Source of the DNA: Nelumbo lutea
Lineage: Eukaryota > Streptophyta > Magnoliopsida > Proteales > Nelumbonaceae
Direction: 5' to 3'
Length of the DNA: 64,000 nt
Assembly (NCBI GenBank): GCA_022828595.1
Contig: JAKGHH010000008.1
Location: 20,886,378-20,950,377, forward strand
Of the stretch, positions 40,561-50,659 are shown one piece after another. Below the pieces are notes generated by a model. That model did no database searches. It saw only the letters and a list, made by a program, of their open reading frames with translations, and was not told the DNA's origin. Made by a program: the position numbers and the translations under genes. Within the stretch, counting starts at the first letter, position 1. The number at the start of each line of letters is the position of its first letter.

Positions 40561-41185
40561 TGTAAACTCATTTACTAGAAGATATGTGATTTTGAATTGG
40601 ATGCCACCTGATAGGGGGTATGATAAAAGTTAAATTTTGATGGTTGCAATACTTTATAATCCAGGTGAGTCTGGGATTGGGCCACCGGGGGGCAGGTATC
40701 AAAGATGGTGAAGAACACCTTTTGGCCTTCTATTCTGGTTCTATAGGTTATAGAGACACAACTAGGGCGAAAGTCATGGCAGTGCAACATGGATTAAGGA
40801 TGGAAAAGAGACACAACATTGAGAATCTTGTCGTGGAAGGTGATTTACATGTGGTGGTGGAATGGCTGTTTAAGTGATAGGATGAGTTTTTGGCATTACA
40901 GACATGAAATCAGGGGCACTAAAGGAATGAGAAGGCTATGGGGGGGGGGCATATGGGTGGATTCCATGTTCAGCCAACAGTGTGGCAGATTCATAGCTAG
41001 ATAGGGTGTATAAAGGAACCAGATGTATTGGGGACTGATTTCTCAATGGTGAAAGTTGTAACGCCAAAAATGAAAGAACAATAAGAAAGGGGTGGGGAGC
41101 TTTTGCTTGGCCACACAAAGGGGTGGCAAACTTACTAATGCATATACGTAACTCTTGTATCTTAAATTAATAAACAATTACTGCT
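40561..41185 (+). pseudogene. LINE RNase H remnant and 3' end
   Basis: Frames give GEEHLLAFYSGSIGYRDTTR, AKVMAVQHGLRMEKRHNIEN and LVVEGDLHVVVEWL, then FSQQCGRFIAR-like residues. This is a diverged LINE RNase H whose first motif (DGSSxGN) is degraded. The 3' end is near ATTAATAAACAATTACTG at 41168-41185, without a clear A-tail. Several frame changes are present. Confidence 0.65.
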
Positions 41186-41810
41186 GCTGATATGGTTGCC
41201 TTTCTCTATTCAACTTCTTGATCAAAAGTTTATTGCTATGTGAAATGAAGATATGCTGTGCAAGGACAACAAAACAAAAGCTCATAAATTCACTTACACC
41301 GGCATCTTTTAAACCTTGATCAAAGAAACAGCATCCTTTAAACCCCAAGATACAAGAAAAATACAAGCTAATCTTGTAGGGTGAAGCCCACAATTCATTG
41401 CTAACTCCACTCCCTACCAAGTGGATTGAGGTCTTCTCTTGGTCTCCTAGTGATTTGACATACCAATCCAAATAAGATCACATGCAGATTTAACCTCGTC
41501 CAATCAGATTAAAATCTGAGCCCGATGAAATATTATTATTTTATATATATAACGTTAACTTTTTTTTTTAATTATAAGCACAGAAAGTTAGACTCGGGTG
41601 GGAGTAATAAGAAATGATCTAAGTGTCCATAATTTAATGGTGGTGCCAAACAGAATGGAATGACTAAACAGGGTTCAGGCAGCCAACCCCATATAGTTAG
41701 GACAAGGCTTAGATGATGGTGATTAAATTCAATGTGATTAAAATCCGAGTTCAACTTATCAGATATCAATTCACATTTTGATCCAACATTTGGCAATTAG
41801 ATCAAATTTG
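41186..41810. other. Unassigned repeat-like sequence
   Basis: There is no recognisable domain. A T-run at 41560-41569 could be the tail of an old reverse-strand retroelement. The rest looks like degraded repeat. Confidence 0.3.
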
Positions 41811-42040
41811 AATGTAGCAGGATCCGATCCGAATCCAACCTGATTACAACTCTAATTCTAGTCTCCTTGATACAACACAACCAAGGATACTCACCTCCTT
41901 TCTTCATCCACCAAATGACCATGTATGAATCCCCCTCTACCTCCACCTTAAAGCAGGATCCAATCTTGAATCCAACTTGATTGCAGCCTAATTCTAGCCT
42001 CTTTGATACAACACAGCACAAGGATACTTAACTCTTTTTT
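41811..42040 (-). pseudogene. LINE RNase H remnant with internal 136-bp-offset duplication
   Basis: The reverse strand reads KVEVEGDSYMVIWWMKKGGE, the RNase H segment around the catalytic D. About 80 bp starting CAGGATCC recur at 41818-41900 and 41954-42033, a local tandem duplication. Sequence 41893-41953 also matches 48480-48556, an RNase H scrap of the same LINE type. Confidence 0.55.
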
Positions 42041-42260
42041 GGAGATAAATAAAGAAAAAAACTTTATTGCTAACAAGGAAAAAGATACAAATTCATCGTC
42101 TATGGTGACAAGGAGTCAACAACAAAACCGAACAAACCAAGAAAATATGAAAAACAAAGACACTAATCCAAAATACAAAGAAAACAGAATCAATCATTCA
42201 AAGTGCACCACAAATCTGCTCCAAAATCATCTTTCCTGTGGCCTTCAAATTTTGAAGATC
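42041..42260 (-). repeat. LINE tail fragment (reverse)
   Basis: After CTCTTTTTT at 42031-42039 the sequence GGAGATAAATAAAGAAAAAAAC resembles a reverse-strand LINE 3' end. No domain is visible. A LINE M insertion (right of 42260) may have landed in it. Confidence 0.4.
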
Positions 42261-42719
42261 TTTTTTTTTTTTTTTTTTTTTAAAGGTAAGGTAGTTTTTA
42301 TTAAAAACGAAAAGGGAAGAAAGTATACAAGAGGTATACAAAAGGAAAACAAGCCTAGTAGACCCCAAAAAAGACCGACTTCCAACCTGAACACACTCAC
42401 TCAAGGGCTAGAAACAACAAAACAAAACAACACATGAGATAACATCCAACATCAGAGCCTCAGTCTAACCTAAACCCAATGGCCAAAAACACACCCCAAA
42501 AACAAGAGAAGGCAGGTAGACGGCTAGTTTAGCGGGTCGAGTTGCTTCTATCTTTGCCTCTTCTCCCCCTCCCCCTCAGGAAGGAGGATTAGCAACCAAC
42601 AAATCATACCAATCAATCAATAACTTGGATTTTCTGCTCCCTAACGGAAGCATCAAATGTGCGGAAGAGAAATCTGACCACGAGCTCTCTGTCTCCACAT
42701 CTGCATCCGAGACAGAACA

Positions 42720-44400
42720 AATGTCATTCTAAGAGGTATGAGCCTTCACCTTGTTGGCGAAATTAGCTCTAAACCAGTCCCTTATTTGAGGTTCTTGCTC
42801 CATTGGGTAGGACACCACAAGAAGCTTTCTGAAACCCATTTTTTTCTCCACCTGATCTGCACCAACCACCTGTTCAGAGAAACCTTCCTCCTCTTGTAGG
42901 TCAGAGAGGGACTCACTCACCAAGTCCCCATCAAAATTGGGCTCACCTTGTGCTAGACGAGATGTCAAACCTGACTACATTTCAGTCAAACTAAATGTTT
43001 TCAAAACTGGACCAGACCGGATGGTTGGACCAGAAAAACCGGGAATGACCGGTTCCATTTAACCCCAAAACCACTTTTTGGGCAAAAGTTGTTGATTTGC
43101 TCAGCGATCCGCTGACCCAGGTGGTTGGACCGTCGAACCTTTTGACCGGGAATGGTTTTTGGCCGTTTTTTGTTTTTTTTTTAATTTTTAATTTTTTCTA
43201 TTAGAGCAGGCGGTTCGTTTCTATTGGACTGTCGGACCGTTCGACCCAGGAAATGGATCCCAGAACGGTTCCTTGTCCAGTCCGATTTTAAAAACCATGG
43301 TCAAACTTTCATTCCTGGATGAAGGATTTTGGCATAGATGGTTGATGGTTCCCTTCATCATCACGTGAAGGGTCCTTAATTCTCTCAAATCTCTACCAAA
43401 TGGATTTCAAAGGGATGAGATCTTTAGAGGATCTTGCCGAATGGGCTTCAAAGCATAACAAGGTGAGCCCAATCAATGAACTTGGCCACTAGGTGGGCGA
43501 ATAAAAAAAATAAGGTTGACCCATAAAGGTCGACCCAACCCCCACGTCGAAAATGAACTAAACATTCTCCGCCCGCCTAACATACTTGGAAACAGATTGA
43601 AATTTGAAAATCCCGCCCACTGTTGAGAAGAGAAGCTTGAAGTTTTTGTTTTCTTTGGCGGCCGGTCCTTTGATGGCATCAGGTCTAGCGAAGCTCTGAC
43701 TAGTGGCTATGCCAAGTCAGATTTCCCACCTGCCAAAGAAGATTGACTCTGGGGACAAGCCCTCGCTTGAATGTCCTCCAACGTTGGGAGCCTATGCAAC
43801 TCCCTTTCCCCAGTCTCTCTGCTTACCTTGTGAAGTAGAACCTACCGCTTCTTCCCTCTTCGTCTTCTTCTTTTACGGCGCTTCCATTTGACATAAACCA
43901 TAGATGCCCCACGATCGAATGGAAAGCCTCCACTATTCCCCAGATCTAATCCTAGCGTCGAAACAAGGTGCACTTGTTCCAATCTCGTGTACAGAGATAG
44001 AGTAGATGATTGTAGGTTGAAATCCCATTTGCTACAACTCTTAGTTCAGAAGACAACTGGGGACTCAATATCTTCTACTACAATCCACAAAAGATACTTG
44101 ACGCCTCTTACTTCAAGTTCTAAAATTTTGGGGATGTCGCGAATCGCTCTGCTCCACATAAGAAGATTGAGGGCTTCGAGATTTTTCCAAGCGAGATTGT
44201 TTGGGTCCACGGTGAAGAAATCACCAATTGCGTCCCCAATCTCCTTGAAGAATGTTGGGCACTAGATTGAGAGAGGAACACCGAACACTCTAATCCACCA
44301 ATTTCCGGAACCACGACTCTATCTTTCCGAGCAGCCTACTTGGGTCCAATGCGACAAAGAGAAATGCAACCCATTGAGAAAGAGATTTTGGGAGTGAAAA
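42720..44400 (-). pseudogene. LINE M ORF1, C-terminal two-thirds
   Basis: The reverse strand at 44330-44250 reads WWIRVFGVPLNL, the G-x-P-L-x-L hallmark of plant LINE ORF1, then (frame-shifted) IGDAIGDFFTVDPNNLAWKN and LEALNLLMWSRAIRDIPKIL. Beyond hAT-2 a frame at 42968-42729 gives acidic sequence FDGDLVSESLSDLQEEEGFS and DWFRANFANKVKAHTS. Several stops and frameshifts are present. It is homologous in layout to LINE D and LINE E ORF1. Confidence 0.6.
42985..43307. mobile_element. hAT-like element 2 (42993-43299) with exact 8-bp target duplication
   Basis: GTCAAACT is duplicated at 42985-42992 and 43300-43307. The termini are imperfect inverted repeats of about 25 bp (ATGTTTTCAAAACTGGACCAG on the left against CCATGGTTTTTAAAATCGGAC on the right, reverse-complemented). 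The interior is rich in GGACCGG/CCGGT-type motifs and non-coding. It is inserted in LINE M. Confidence 0.85.
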
Positions 44401-45721
44401 GCTCTACGTGCTTCACCTCTACTCCTTATCAAATCATAAAAACAAACCTGTTGCTAGTTTTGGTTTGTTTTCAGATTTGGTTATCTCTTGGGATTTTGGA
44501 TTCAGAAGAGGGTTGAGGGAAAATGAATGTGAGCATCTAGTGCTTTTGATCTCAACACTTGAAAGGGTCTACTTGGACCAATCTATAGCTGATAGTAGAG
44601 TTTGGTCCCCAACTCCTGATGGGTTATTTTCCTGTGCATCTTTCTTTGGTTTGCTCACTCACATTGATCCTATGAGGGTGAACTTCCTAGTGAGAGAAAT
44701 CTGGTGTAAACCGATCCCTCCAAAAGTACAAGCTTTCTGTTGGGAAGTGTTCCTAGGGAAGGTAAACACTTGTGATGTGCTACAGAAAAGGAGGCCAAAC
44801 AATTGCCTCTCTCCTCATGTGTGTGTCCTTTGTATGGATTGTGGTGAAACCCTAACCCACTTACTTTTATCCTGTTCTTTTGTTTCTGGTATTTGAAATG
44901 TTGTTTGTTCTCTCTTTGGATGCATATGGGTTCCCCCACAGGATGTGGCAAGTCTTTTCAGCCCCTCCTTCCCGAGACAACAGAAGAAAAGAGGAAAGTG
45001 CTTATGGAAGGCAGCAAGAGCAGCTATAGTATGGACTATATGGGAGGAAAGAAACCTAAGAATTTTTTCTGGAAAAAGAAAATCAAAGGAGGAAGTTATT
45101 GAAGCCATAAAAATCATTACTGTACATTGGGTGAAGCCCATGGAGTTATTCAAAAATTACTCCACGAGTGAGATTCTAAGAAGGTGGGCTGAAGTAGCAC
45201 AAACAGATGCACCCAAAGTAATTGTGTGTGGAATGGAAGCCACCGGCACTGAACAAACTAAAACCAAACTTTGATGGGAGTTCTTTTGGCAACCCAGGAA
45301 GGGTAGGCAGGGGGGGGGTTTAGAAAGCATCTGGGTGTGATGGTGGCACTCTTCTCAGGACCAATAGGTATTGGTGACTCAATACAGGCTGAATCTCTAG
45401 CCCTACTTCAAGGTCTAAAGATGGCTGAGCAGATGGGTACAACAGACTTAGAAATAGAACGAGACTCACTATTGGTCATTTCTTGGGCTAAAAATATCAC
45501 ATCAGTACCTTGGAAGCTCAAATTTATCTTAAGAGAAATTGACATACTTGTAAGGAGGATCAACTCTCAGTTTGGTTGGGTCAAACGGAATGCAAATGGG
45601 ATGGTGGTTGTAGAGTAGATTAATGCTTCTCTGCAAAGTTTAACTATTGTAACTGATTTTCTCTGTTTTAATTAAAAATTTCTTGCTGATCAAAAAAGAA
45701 AAAAAATGCTCTGCGTGCTTC
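44401..45721 (+). mobile_element. LINE L: 5'-truncated LINE (44415-45707) with 14-bp target duplication
   Basis: GCTCTACGTGCTTC at 44401-44414 and GCTCTGCGTGCTTC at 45708-45721 differ at one base. The sense insert begins in the post-RT region and ends in GATCAAAAAAGAAAAAAAAT. Removing it rejoins LINE M ORF1. This is a classic truncated LINE insertion. Confidence 0.9.
44415..45618 (+). pseudogene. LINE L ORF2 3' part (post-RT and RNase H)
   Basis: The frame 44408-44896 reads WDFGFRRGLRENECEHLVLL, ADSRVWSPTPDGLFSCASFF, IPPKVQAFCWEVFLGKVNTC and CVLCMDCGETLTHLLLSCSF. Then come WTIWEERNLRIFSGKRK (about 45030) and LVALFSGPIGIGDSIQAESL-type RNase H residues at 45337-45618. The DGSSxGNPG motif survives as FDGSSFGNPGR near 45270-45302 but runs into a G-run (45311-45319). 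Frameshifts separate the pieces. Confidence 0.85.
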
Positions 45722-46217
45722 TTCCTCTAAAGCAAAAATGATGAGCCACTTGCTCCCTTCAAGTCTTCGCGTAGACGGAGTTTGCAGGTTCCACTACTGG
45801 AGAGATGTCCAACGTTCTACCTCTTCATTTGAAGGGCAGCCTCTTGAGACATGCAGAATCGGACATCTGTGGAGGAAGGTTTCACGATACTGAACCCCAT
45901 CTCAGCTACCACGACCTTGATAGAACTTCCAAGCACCCAAACTGATGCAAGACCTTCCTCCGAAGTCCCAAAATCTGCCATGAATAGATTCACTTTGTGT
46001 TGTAAGCATGAAACACCATCCCATCTTCACTTTGCACAGCCAATTATGAAGATTTAAAACCCAGCCAATTATCCTTGAGCTAATTATCACCCCTACTTCA
46101 TTGCTTTTCATCTTCCCTTCATTTTTTTGTTTCTCTCCTTCCAAACCTTCCAACAGACATCAAAGGGAATGCAACTCCAAATGATTTTAAACTTAGAGCT
46201 TCATTGAACTCTTGGCC
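45722..46217 (-). pseudogene. LINE M ORF1, N-terminal part
   Basis: The reverse strand reads MADFGTSEEGLASVWVLGSS, IKVVVAEMGFSIVKPSSTDV and FCMSQEAALQMKR before a stop near 45797, then continues toward the LINE L boundary. It is upstream of the WWIRVFGVPLNL part, as expected. The 5' region runs to about 46217. Confidence 0.5.
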
Positions 46218-47091
46218 TGCAACTGAAGATCTCATTGTAATCAATCAGGGACCACCCAACCACCCTGAAGAGCTTGAAGAAGTAAGCCCAAATGCCTTTC
46301 ACAAAGTAGCATTTCTGTTTGGAAACTGAAATCCTCTTTTTTTCAACTTATCTTGAGTGAGGATACTATCCATTGAGACCAACCAAGCAAATGCCTCTGC
46401 TCTTGGAGGAATTGGTTTCCCCCAAACACCTCTAATTGAATCAGCCTCCACTTGATTTCTAACCAGAGCATTGTAGAGAAACTTGATTGTGAATCTTCCT
46501 TCTTTACATTCCTTTCACCATTTAAATTTGAAGTCGAGGGGTCAATCAACACCTCTTGTAACTTTGCCAGCATCCCTACACACTCCACCTCCCAATCAAA
46601 TAAAGGTCTTCCAAATGTAGGACACCATACAACTGAACCATTACTGATCTCATAGCGGTGGAAAATAGGCACCACTTTCTTGCTCAAATTGTAAAGCCTT
46701 GGGCAAAGATCACAAAGCTTTTCAACTCCTAACCATTAATCTTTCCAAAATCTTACACCAGACACATTCCCCACTCTCCAAGAAAAGAAAGGTTGCATCA
46801 ATGAATTGAACTTCATTATCCTCTTCCACACACTTACCCCATAGGATACCCCATAGGATGATCTCACCTCCCTCGAATCGCACCCAAAGATCACCACCCC
46901 ATAGGCCCATACTTACATGCTACAACCCTCCTCCAAAGGGTTTCCCTTTCCCTCCCAAACCTCCACATCCATATTCCCAACAAGACTTTATTGAAAGTTC
47001 CCACCCTTCTCACTCTCAAGCTCCCATCTTTTTTAGCTCTACATACCAAGTCCCACTTGACCAAATGGAAATTCTTCCTTTCCGCCTTTAT

Positions 47092-47722
47092 GTTCCACCC
47101 AATGTTTTAAAACGCGGAGGCGTTGCACTACCTAGAGGCATGAGGCGTAGTTCAGAACACAAGTGGCGTAAGCCTCCCGAACACAAGGAGGCGTAAGCCT
47201 CCTTAAGAGGAGAGGGGTTAGGAGGAGGATAAAGAGGAAGGGGGGATCTCATTTTTTCTTTATTTTTAATAAAAATCTTTTATATTAAGAAGAACAAAGA
47301 TGCATAACATTAGTTGAAGCCCCGACTCAAAAAAAAAAAAAAAACAAATTGGGCTGCATTGAGAAGGGGGCGGGTTCGCCCCCCAGCCGAAGGGGCAGGG
47401 GACAAACCACTTTCTTCCCCTTAGCTTTTCTTCCCTTCCCTTCCCTTTCCTTTTTTTTCTTTCCTTTTCTCTTTTTTTTTTCTTCTCTTTCTTTTTCTTT
47501 CCCTTTCCTTTCTTTCATTTTCTTTTTTTTCTTTTTTCTTTTTTTTTGTCCTTTTATATAAGATGTGCATGAGGCGCATGAGTTGTATGCCTCTAGCACA
47601 CCTCATGAAAAAAGTGCATGAGGCGTACGCCTCTAGCATACGCCTCTGGCATACGCCTCAGGGCGTTTTGGGAGCGCCTCCAGGCGTACACCTCCTACGC
47701 CTTTTAAAACATTGGTTCCACC
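47092..47722. mobile_element. hAT-like element 3 (47100-47714) with exact 8-bp target duplication
   Basis: GTTCCACC is duplicated at 47092-47099 and 47715-47722. The termini CAATGTTTTAAAA and TTTTAAAACATTG are perfect 13-bp inverted repeats, followed inward by GCGGAGGCG / CGCCT motifs. The interior holds repeated ATGAGGCGTA/TACGCCTC units and a long pyrimidine-rich tract (47408-47545). It has no transposase. It is inserted in LINE K. Confidence 0.9.
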
Positions 47723-47880
47723 AAAAGTCCCTTTGGAGTTTCTCAATTGAACACCAAAGTTGGTGCCTTTAAGAGAGATGGGTAATAAATTGGCAAATGA
47801 CAGATATTTGTGGTCCCCCCAAATGACAGATATTTGCCTTTCCAGCCAGCATATTGTAGGCAACATTCTATCTCTCCCAA

Positions 47881-47995
47881 CCTTTTTTTTTTTGATCAAT
47901 AACCGTAAAGGTCTGAGCAAATCAGTTTGTATTCGTATGTTCTTGGGACTACACAACAGGGGTAGCTTATCCCCCTAACCCTTAAAACCCCCAAC
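47881..47995 (-). repeat. Short reverse-strand LINE tail inserted in LINE K
   Basis: The T-run at 47886-47896 followed by GATCAATAACCGTAAAGG is the reverse of a LINE end (TTATTGATCAAAA). It interrupts the LINE K RT reading. A short CCCAACC match at 47875-47881 and 47990-47996 could be the target duplication, but is too short to be sure. Confidence 0.5.
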
Positions 47996-48480
47996 CCTGT
48001 TGATAGTAATATTTGATACTTAGTCTCCACTATAAACAACTGGAGATCTCACCAACTGAGCCACCATTAAACCCATAGAACAGCCCCACATCTCTACCTT
48101 TGACTGCCAACTTGCTCAAAACCCCCACTACTAGCACAAAAGGCATTAGGGAAAATGGATCCCCTCGTTTTAAGCCCCTTGAAGCATTAAAAAATTTAGT
48201 TGAGACCCCGTTCACCAAAAATGGAAATGAGACTTAGGAAATGCATGCAAATATCCAACTTCCCCATCTTTCCCTGAATCCCAGCCTCCAAACTTCTTCT
48301 AAAAATCCCCGTTGTACATAATCTTATGCTTTCTCCAAATCAAGTTTGCAAATCACCCTACCTTCCTCACTTCTATTTCTCACATCCACACATTCACTTG
48401 CAATCAACACCCCATCAGAATTTGTCTCTTGGACAAACACCATTTGTGTAGGACCCACTACCAAGTGCAGCACCATCTTT

Positions 48481-48577
48481 CATCTCCTTTTCTTACCTCT
48501 TTTCTTCATCCACCAAATGATCATGTATGAATATCCCTCTACCTTCACCTTAAAGCAACCAAAGGCATGTAACAGTC
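48481..48577 (-). pseudogene. LINE RNase H scrap
   Basis: This sequence matches 41893-41953 (FFIHQMIMYEYP in one frame; reverse VEGYSYMIIWWMKK). It is a fragment of a LINE RNase H adjoining the hAT-4 duplication. Confidence 0.4.
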
Positions 48578-48880
48578 ATAATCCCTAGGGATGTCAGTGG
48601 GTTGGGTTAAATGATAAACCCACATTGACCCAACCCTATTGGGTTAGGGTTGGGTCAACCTTAATTGGGTTCAAGTTGAGGCTAACCCATGGCAAACCTG
48701 ACCTGTTGACACTGTAGCACTGAAATATTTGTACAAATAGCCTTGATTGAGTATAGGTTTACTATTTGTGGGGTGAGTCAGATTGGATTTGGTATCTCAC
48801 TTTGTTTAGTTGGATGGGGTTGGCTTCTGGTTGAGCTGAACCTGTTCTGAACCCAAGCCATTGATATCCCTAATAATCCC
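48578..48880. mobile_element. hAT-like element 4 (48586-48872) with exact 8-bp target duplication
   Basis: ATAATCCC is duplicated at 48578-48585 and 48873-48880. The termini TAGGGATGTCAGTGGGTTGG and TAGGGATATCAATGGCTTGG (right end reverse-complemented) are inverted repeats of about 23 bp with four mismatches. The interior is GGGTTGGG/AACCCA-rich and non-coding. It lies in the ALF4 intron about 490 bp upstream of exon 8. Confidence 0.9.
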
Positions 48881-49363
48881 CTTAGAAGGACCAAAGGCTC
48901 AGCTTAGATATAGTAACCCTGCTCCATTGGACCCCGCTTAGATATAATAATCCTGCCCCATTGGACCAAAATATATATGTAATACTTTAGCCTGATGGAC
49001 CCATGAGAAAGTGGAGCCCAAATCTGTACGCATATTTCTGGATGCAGACGAAGATGAAACCTGAGTCCAACCTCAACAAATAATATTAGTGCTGAATTGT
49101 CTAAACTTTTCTCTGGTATGCAGCGATGAGCCATTCTAATAGACGAGCTCAATAATTTCCTCCTGCATCTCTCTTTTGTTGGAGAACATTCCAGTGTTCC
49201 CCTTCTTCCAAATGCACTTTATCTTTGTCTTTGATATAAAGTTTTTCTTTGAAATTTAATATATTCAGTTGCTCATTTTCTTTATTTAGCTCTATTAGTT
49301 TCATGTGTTGACCTTTTATTCTATTGATGTTTATATCCATTTGTTGTACAATAATATCATCAG
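48881..49363 (+). other. Host intron before exon 8
   Basis: This is intronic sequence with a small tandem repeat: GCTTAGATATARTAAYCCTG and following bases at 48902 and 48939, offset about 37 bp. It ends in the exon 8 acceptor. Confidence 0.6.
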
Positions 49364-49441
49364 GTACTTGTTAGCATTCCAGCATTTCATAGGTTTGACC
49401 TTTTAAAGGCATTGGTAACAAATAATAGATTTCCTTCAATG
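49364..49441 (+). CDS. ALF4: ALF4-like exon 8
   Basis: It encodes VLVSIPAFHRFDLLKALVTN then NRFPSM, 26 codons, phase 0. The acceptor is ATCATCAG and the donor is GTAAGA. A second AG (ATTCCAG) inside it would break the frame and is not used. Confidence 0.9.
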
Positions 49442-49548
49442 GTAAGATGCTTCAGCCCATCTTTTTCATGTTTTACATAGTAATATTCCAACATATTCAT
49501 TGTTTTGTGAATCACAATTTAATTTTTAAAATGTACATTTTTATGCAG

Positions 49549-49713
49549 ATTGCAATTCTTATTGATCTTGTTAGAGCGGAGATGGCCATGGAAAATCCTC
49601 AAAAAGTTCCACCAAGCTCACCATTTTGGAGTCCTAATGTGCTTGAATTCATAGAGTTGGTTTTGAAGCCTCCCAAGGGAGGTCCTCCATCCCTCCCTGA
49701 GCATAGTGATGCG
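49549..49713 (+). CDS. ALF4: ALF4-like exon 9 (last recognised)
   Basis: It encodes IAILIDLVRAEMAMENPQKV and PPSSPFWSPNVLEFIELVLK, ending KPPKGGPPSLPEHSDA-like, 55 codons, phase 0. The acceptor is TTATGCAG and the donor is GTAATT. The following intron runs into LINE F, and no later ALF4 exon was found before 64000. Confidence 0.95.
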
Positions 49714-49959
49714 GTAATTCTTTTGCACTTTTCATTTTTAATGCTTTTGTTTGCTTATAGTTTGGTAATCACAACCTAACAATTAGGGGTGAGCATAAGG
49801 CTAAACTAGGCTAGGTGTAGGTGGTCCCAAGATTAGCACACATTGTGCAAGTTTGGGCTTGGGTTGGGCTTAGGCCCAAATCTTGTCTGATAATTAGGAT
49901 GGGCCTTATGGTTGAAAATATGATCAAAGCAAAATGGGTATGCTATGAAGATTGGAAAA
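49714..49959 (+). other. Host intron after exon 9 with GGGCTTGGG-rich stretch
   Basis: The sequence at 49784-49905 starts TTAGGGGTGAGCATAAGG and is rich in GGGCTTGGGTTGGGC, like one half of the hAT-4 type. I could not find a matching end or duplication, so it may be a truncated copy. Confidence 0.4.
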
Positions 49960-50119
49960 TGTAGAAAACTTGGGAAAATATAAAACCACAAGAAAAGGAA
50001 GTTAAAAAGAAAGTGAAGGTGGAATTACAAAGGAGACGAAAGGGGAAGGTCGAAGGCAGATTTTCGGGCGGAAACACGAGGGGAAAAGGACAGGTTTGGA
50101 GGACCTCCAAGTCAAGAAT

Positions 50120-50659
50120 TTCGACAGAACAATAGAAAGGAAACGTACGCTGAGGTTGTTGGTGGCTTGTCATGTACTAAAGAAGGATCTGCAGAGGTGA
50201 GGGCAGACAGAAATTGCATGTTCATTGCCATGGAAGGGTTGGGGAATGAAAAATGGAAGAAGTTTCTTAAAACCTGTTTACTTGGTGCAATCTCCACCAT
50301 GAAACAGTTGGAGGATTTTAGCAACTGGTCCATGCAAAGATGGAAGGTAAAAGGGGGGTTGAGACTACAGAGGTTATCGGGCTCGAGGATTCTCTCAATC
50401 TTTGCAAATGAGGAAGAACCCAAAAGGGTTTGGTGCACCGGTGATAGGAATGTGTATGGAGAATTGCTACTTCTGGTACCGTGGGACATGGGGGGATTGT
50501 ACTAGAATGCGGTAGTACGAAAAGCTTACTAGCTAAGAATCTTTGGTTTACCTCTTCATTTTTGGAGTACCAAGGTGGTGGAGAAGATTGGGAATCTCTG
50601 CAGAAGCTATTTGGAGACCAACGACTCGAACTTGGCCAAAGAAACAACATAATGGATCA
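50120..50659 (+). pseudogene. LINE F ORF1, N-terminal half (DUF4283-like)
   Basis: The frame 50167-50505 reads MSCTKEGSAEVRADRNCMFI, KWKKFLKTCLLGAISTMKQL, EDFSNWSMQRWKVKGGLRLQ and RVWCTGDRNVYGELLLLVPW. A different frame then gives GLPLHFWSTKVVEKIGNLCR, the G-L-P-L-H-x-W hallmark of plant LINE ORF1. Upstream ETYAEVVGG precedes the first ATG. A stop near 50505 and the frame change show decay. Copia-3 interrupts it at 50660. Confidence 0.75.

Larger units (their letters stand above)
42261..46217 (-). mobile_element. LINE M: second ORF1-only LINE, interrupted by hAT-2 and LINE L
   Basis: A 21-base T-run (42261-42281) is its reverse-strand tail. Read back, the element holds a 3' region, an ORF1 C-terminal part (42968-42729), and a DUF4283-like ORF1 (44400-43310 and, beyond LINE L, 45990-45722). 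No endonuclease, RT or RNase H sequence of its own is present. After subtracting LINE L (1.3 kb) and hAT-2 (0.3 kb) it is about 2.35 kb. TGAAGATCT occurs at both ends (about 42253 and 46219) within longer similar flanks, a possible degraded target duplication. Confidence 0.55.
46230..48480 (-). pseudogene. LINE K: RT and post-RT fragment, split by hAT-3
   Basis: The reverse strand gives VICKLDLEKA (about 48340), VNGVSTKFFNASRGLKRGDP then FSLMPFVLVVGVL (48218 down; RT motif G-L-R-Q-G-D-P-L-S), RDFW-like residues near 47720, then beyond hAT-3 HKGGKEEF, WMWRFGREREP (about 46970), VEEDNEVQFIDATFLFLES (46910-46722), VVWCPTFGRPLFDWEVECVG (46640 down) and LKKRGFQFPN near 46340. Both ends are truncated and many stops are present. 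FADD is not seen because a short reverse LINE tail (T-run at 47886-47896) is inserted there. Confidence 0.65.
19024..49713 (+). other. ALF4: ALF4-like (plant glomulin) gene, central nine exons
   Basis: Nine exons with GT-AG introns join in phase into 373 codons without a stop (73, 176, 60, 151, 60, 269, 87, 78 and 165 nt). The product matches the central part of ABERRANT LATERAL ROOT FORMATION 4: ALDSPSK, RRHFEQIKVAVPGILNVLKA, FCGLSYLGLITGGDVD, VIWGHISDEVVKAAEEDLTL, and RAEMAMENPQ with PPSSPFWSPNVLEFIELVLK. ALF4 is the plant homologue of glomulin. It inhibits the RBX1 RING subunit of SCF ubiquitin ligases and is needed for lateral root initiation in Arabidopsis (family knowledge). Residues before ALDSPSK and after PSLPEHSDA lie outside the recognised exons. 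Introns of 9.4 and 19.5 kb are filled with transposons, yet the exons look intact, so the gene is probably functional. Confidence 0.9.

Noticed and set aside
47408..47545. Lys/Arg/Glu-rich frames (for example 47327-47599, reverse)
   Set aside because: They derive from a polypyrimidine/polypurine tract inside hAT-3. They are low complexity with no conserved domain.
47881..47996. CCCAACC as a firm target duplication of the small LINE tail
   Set aside because: Seven bases of C-rich sequence in a C-rich region are not enough support.
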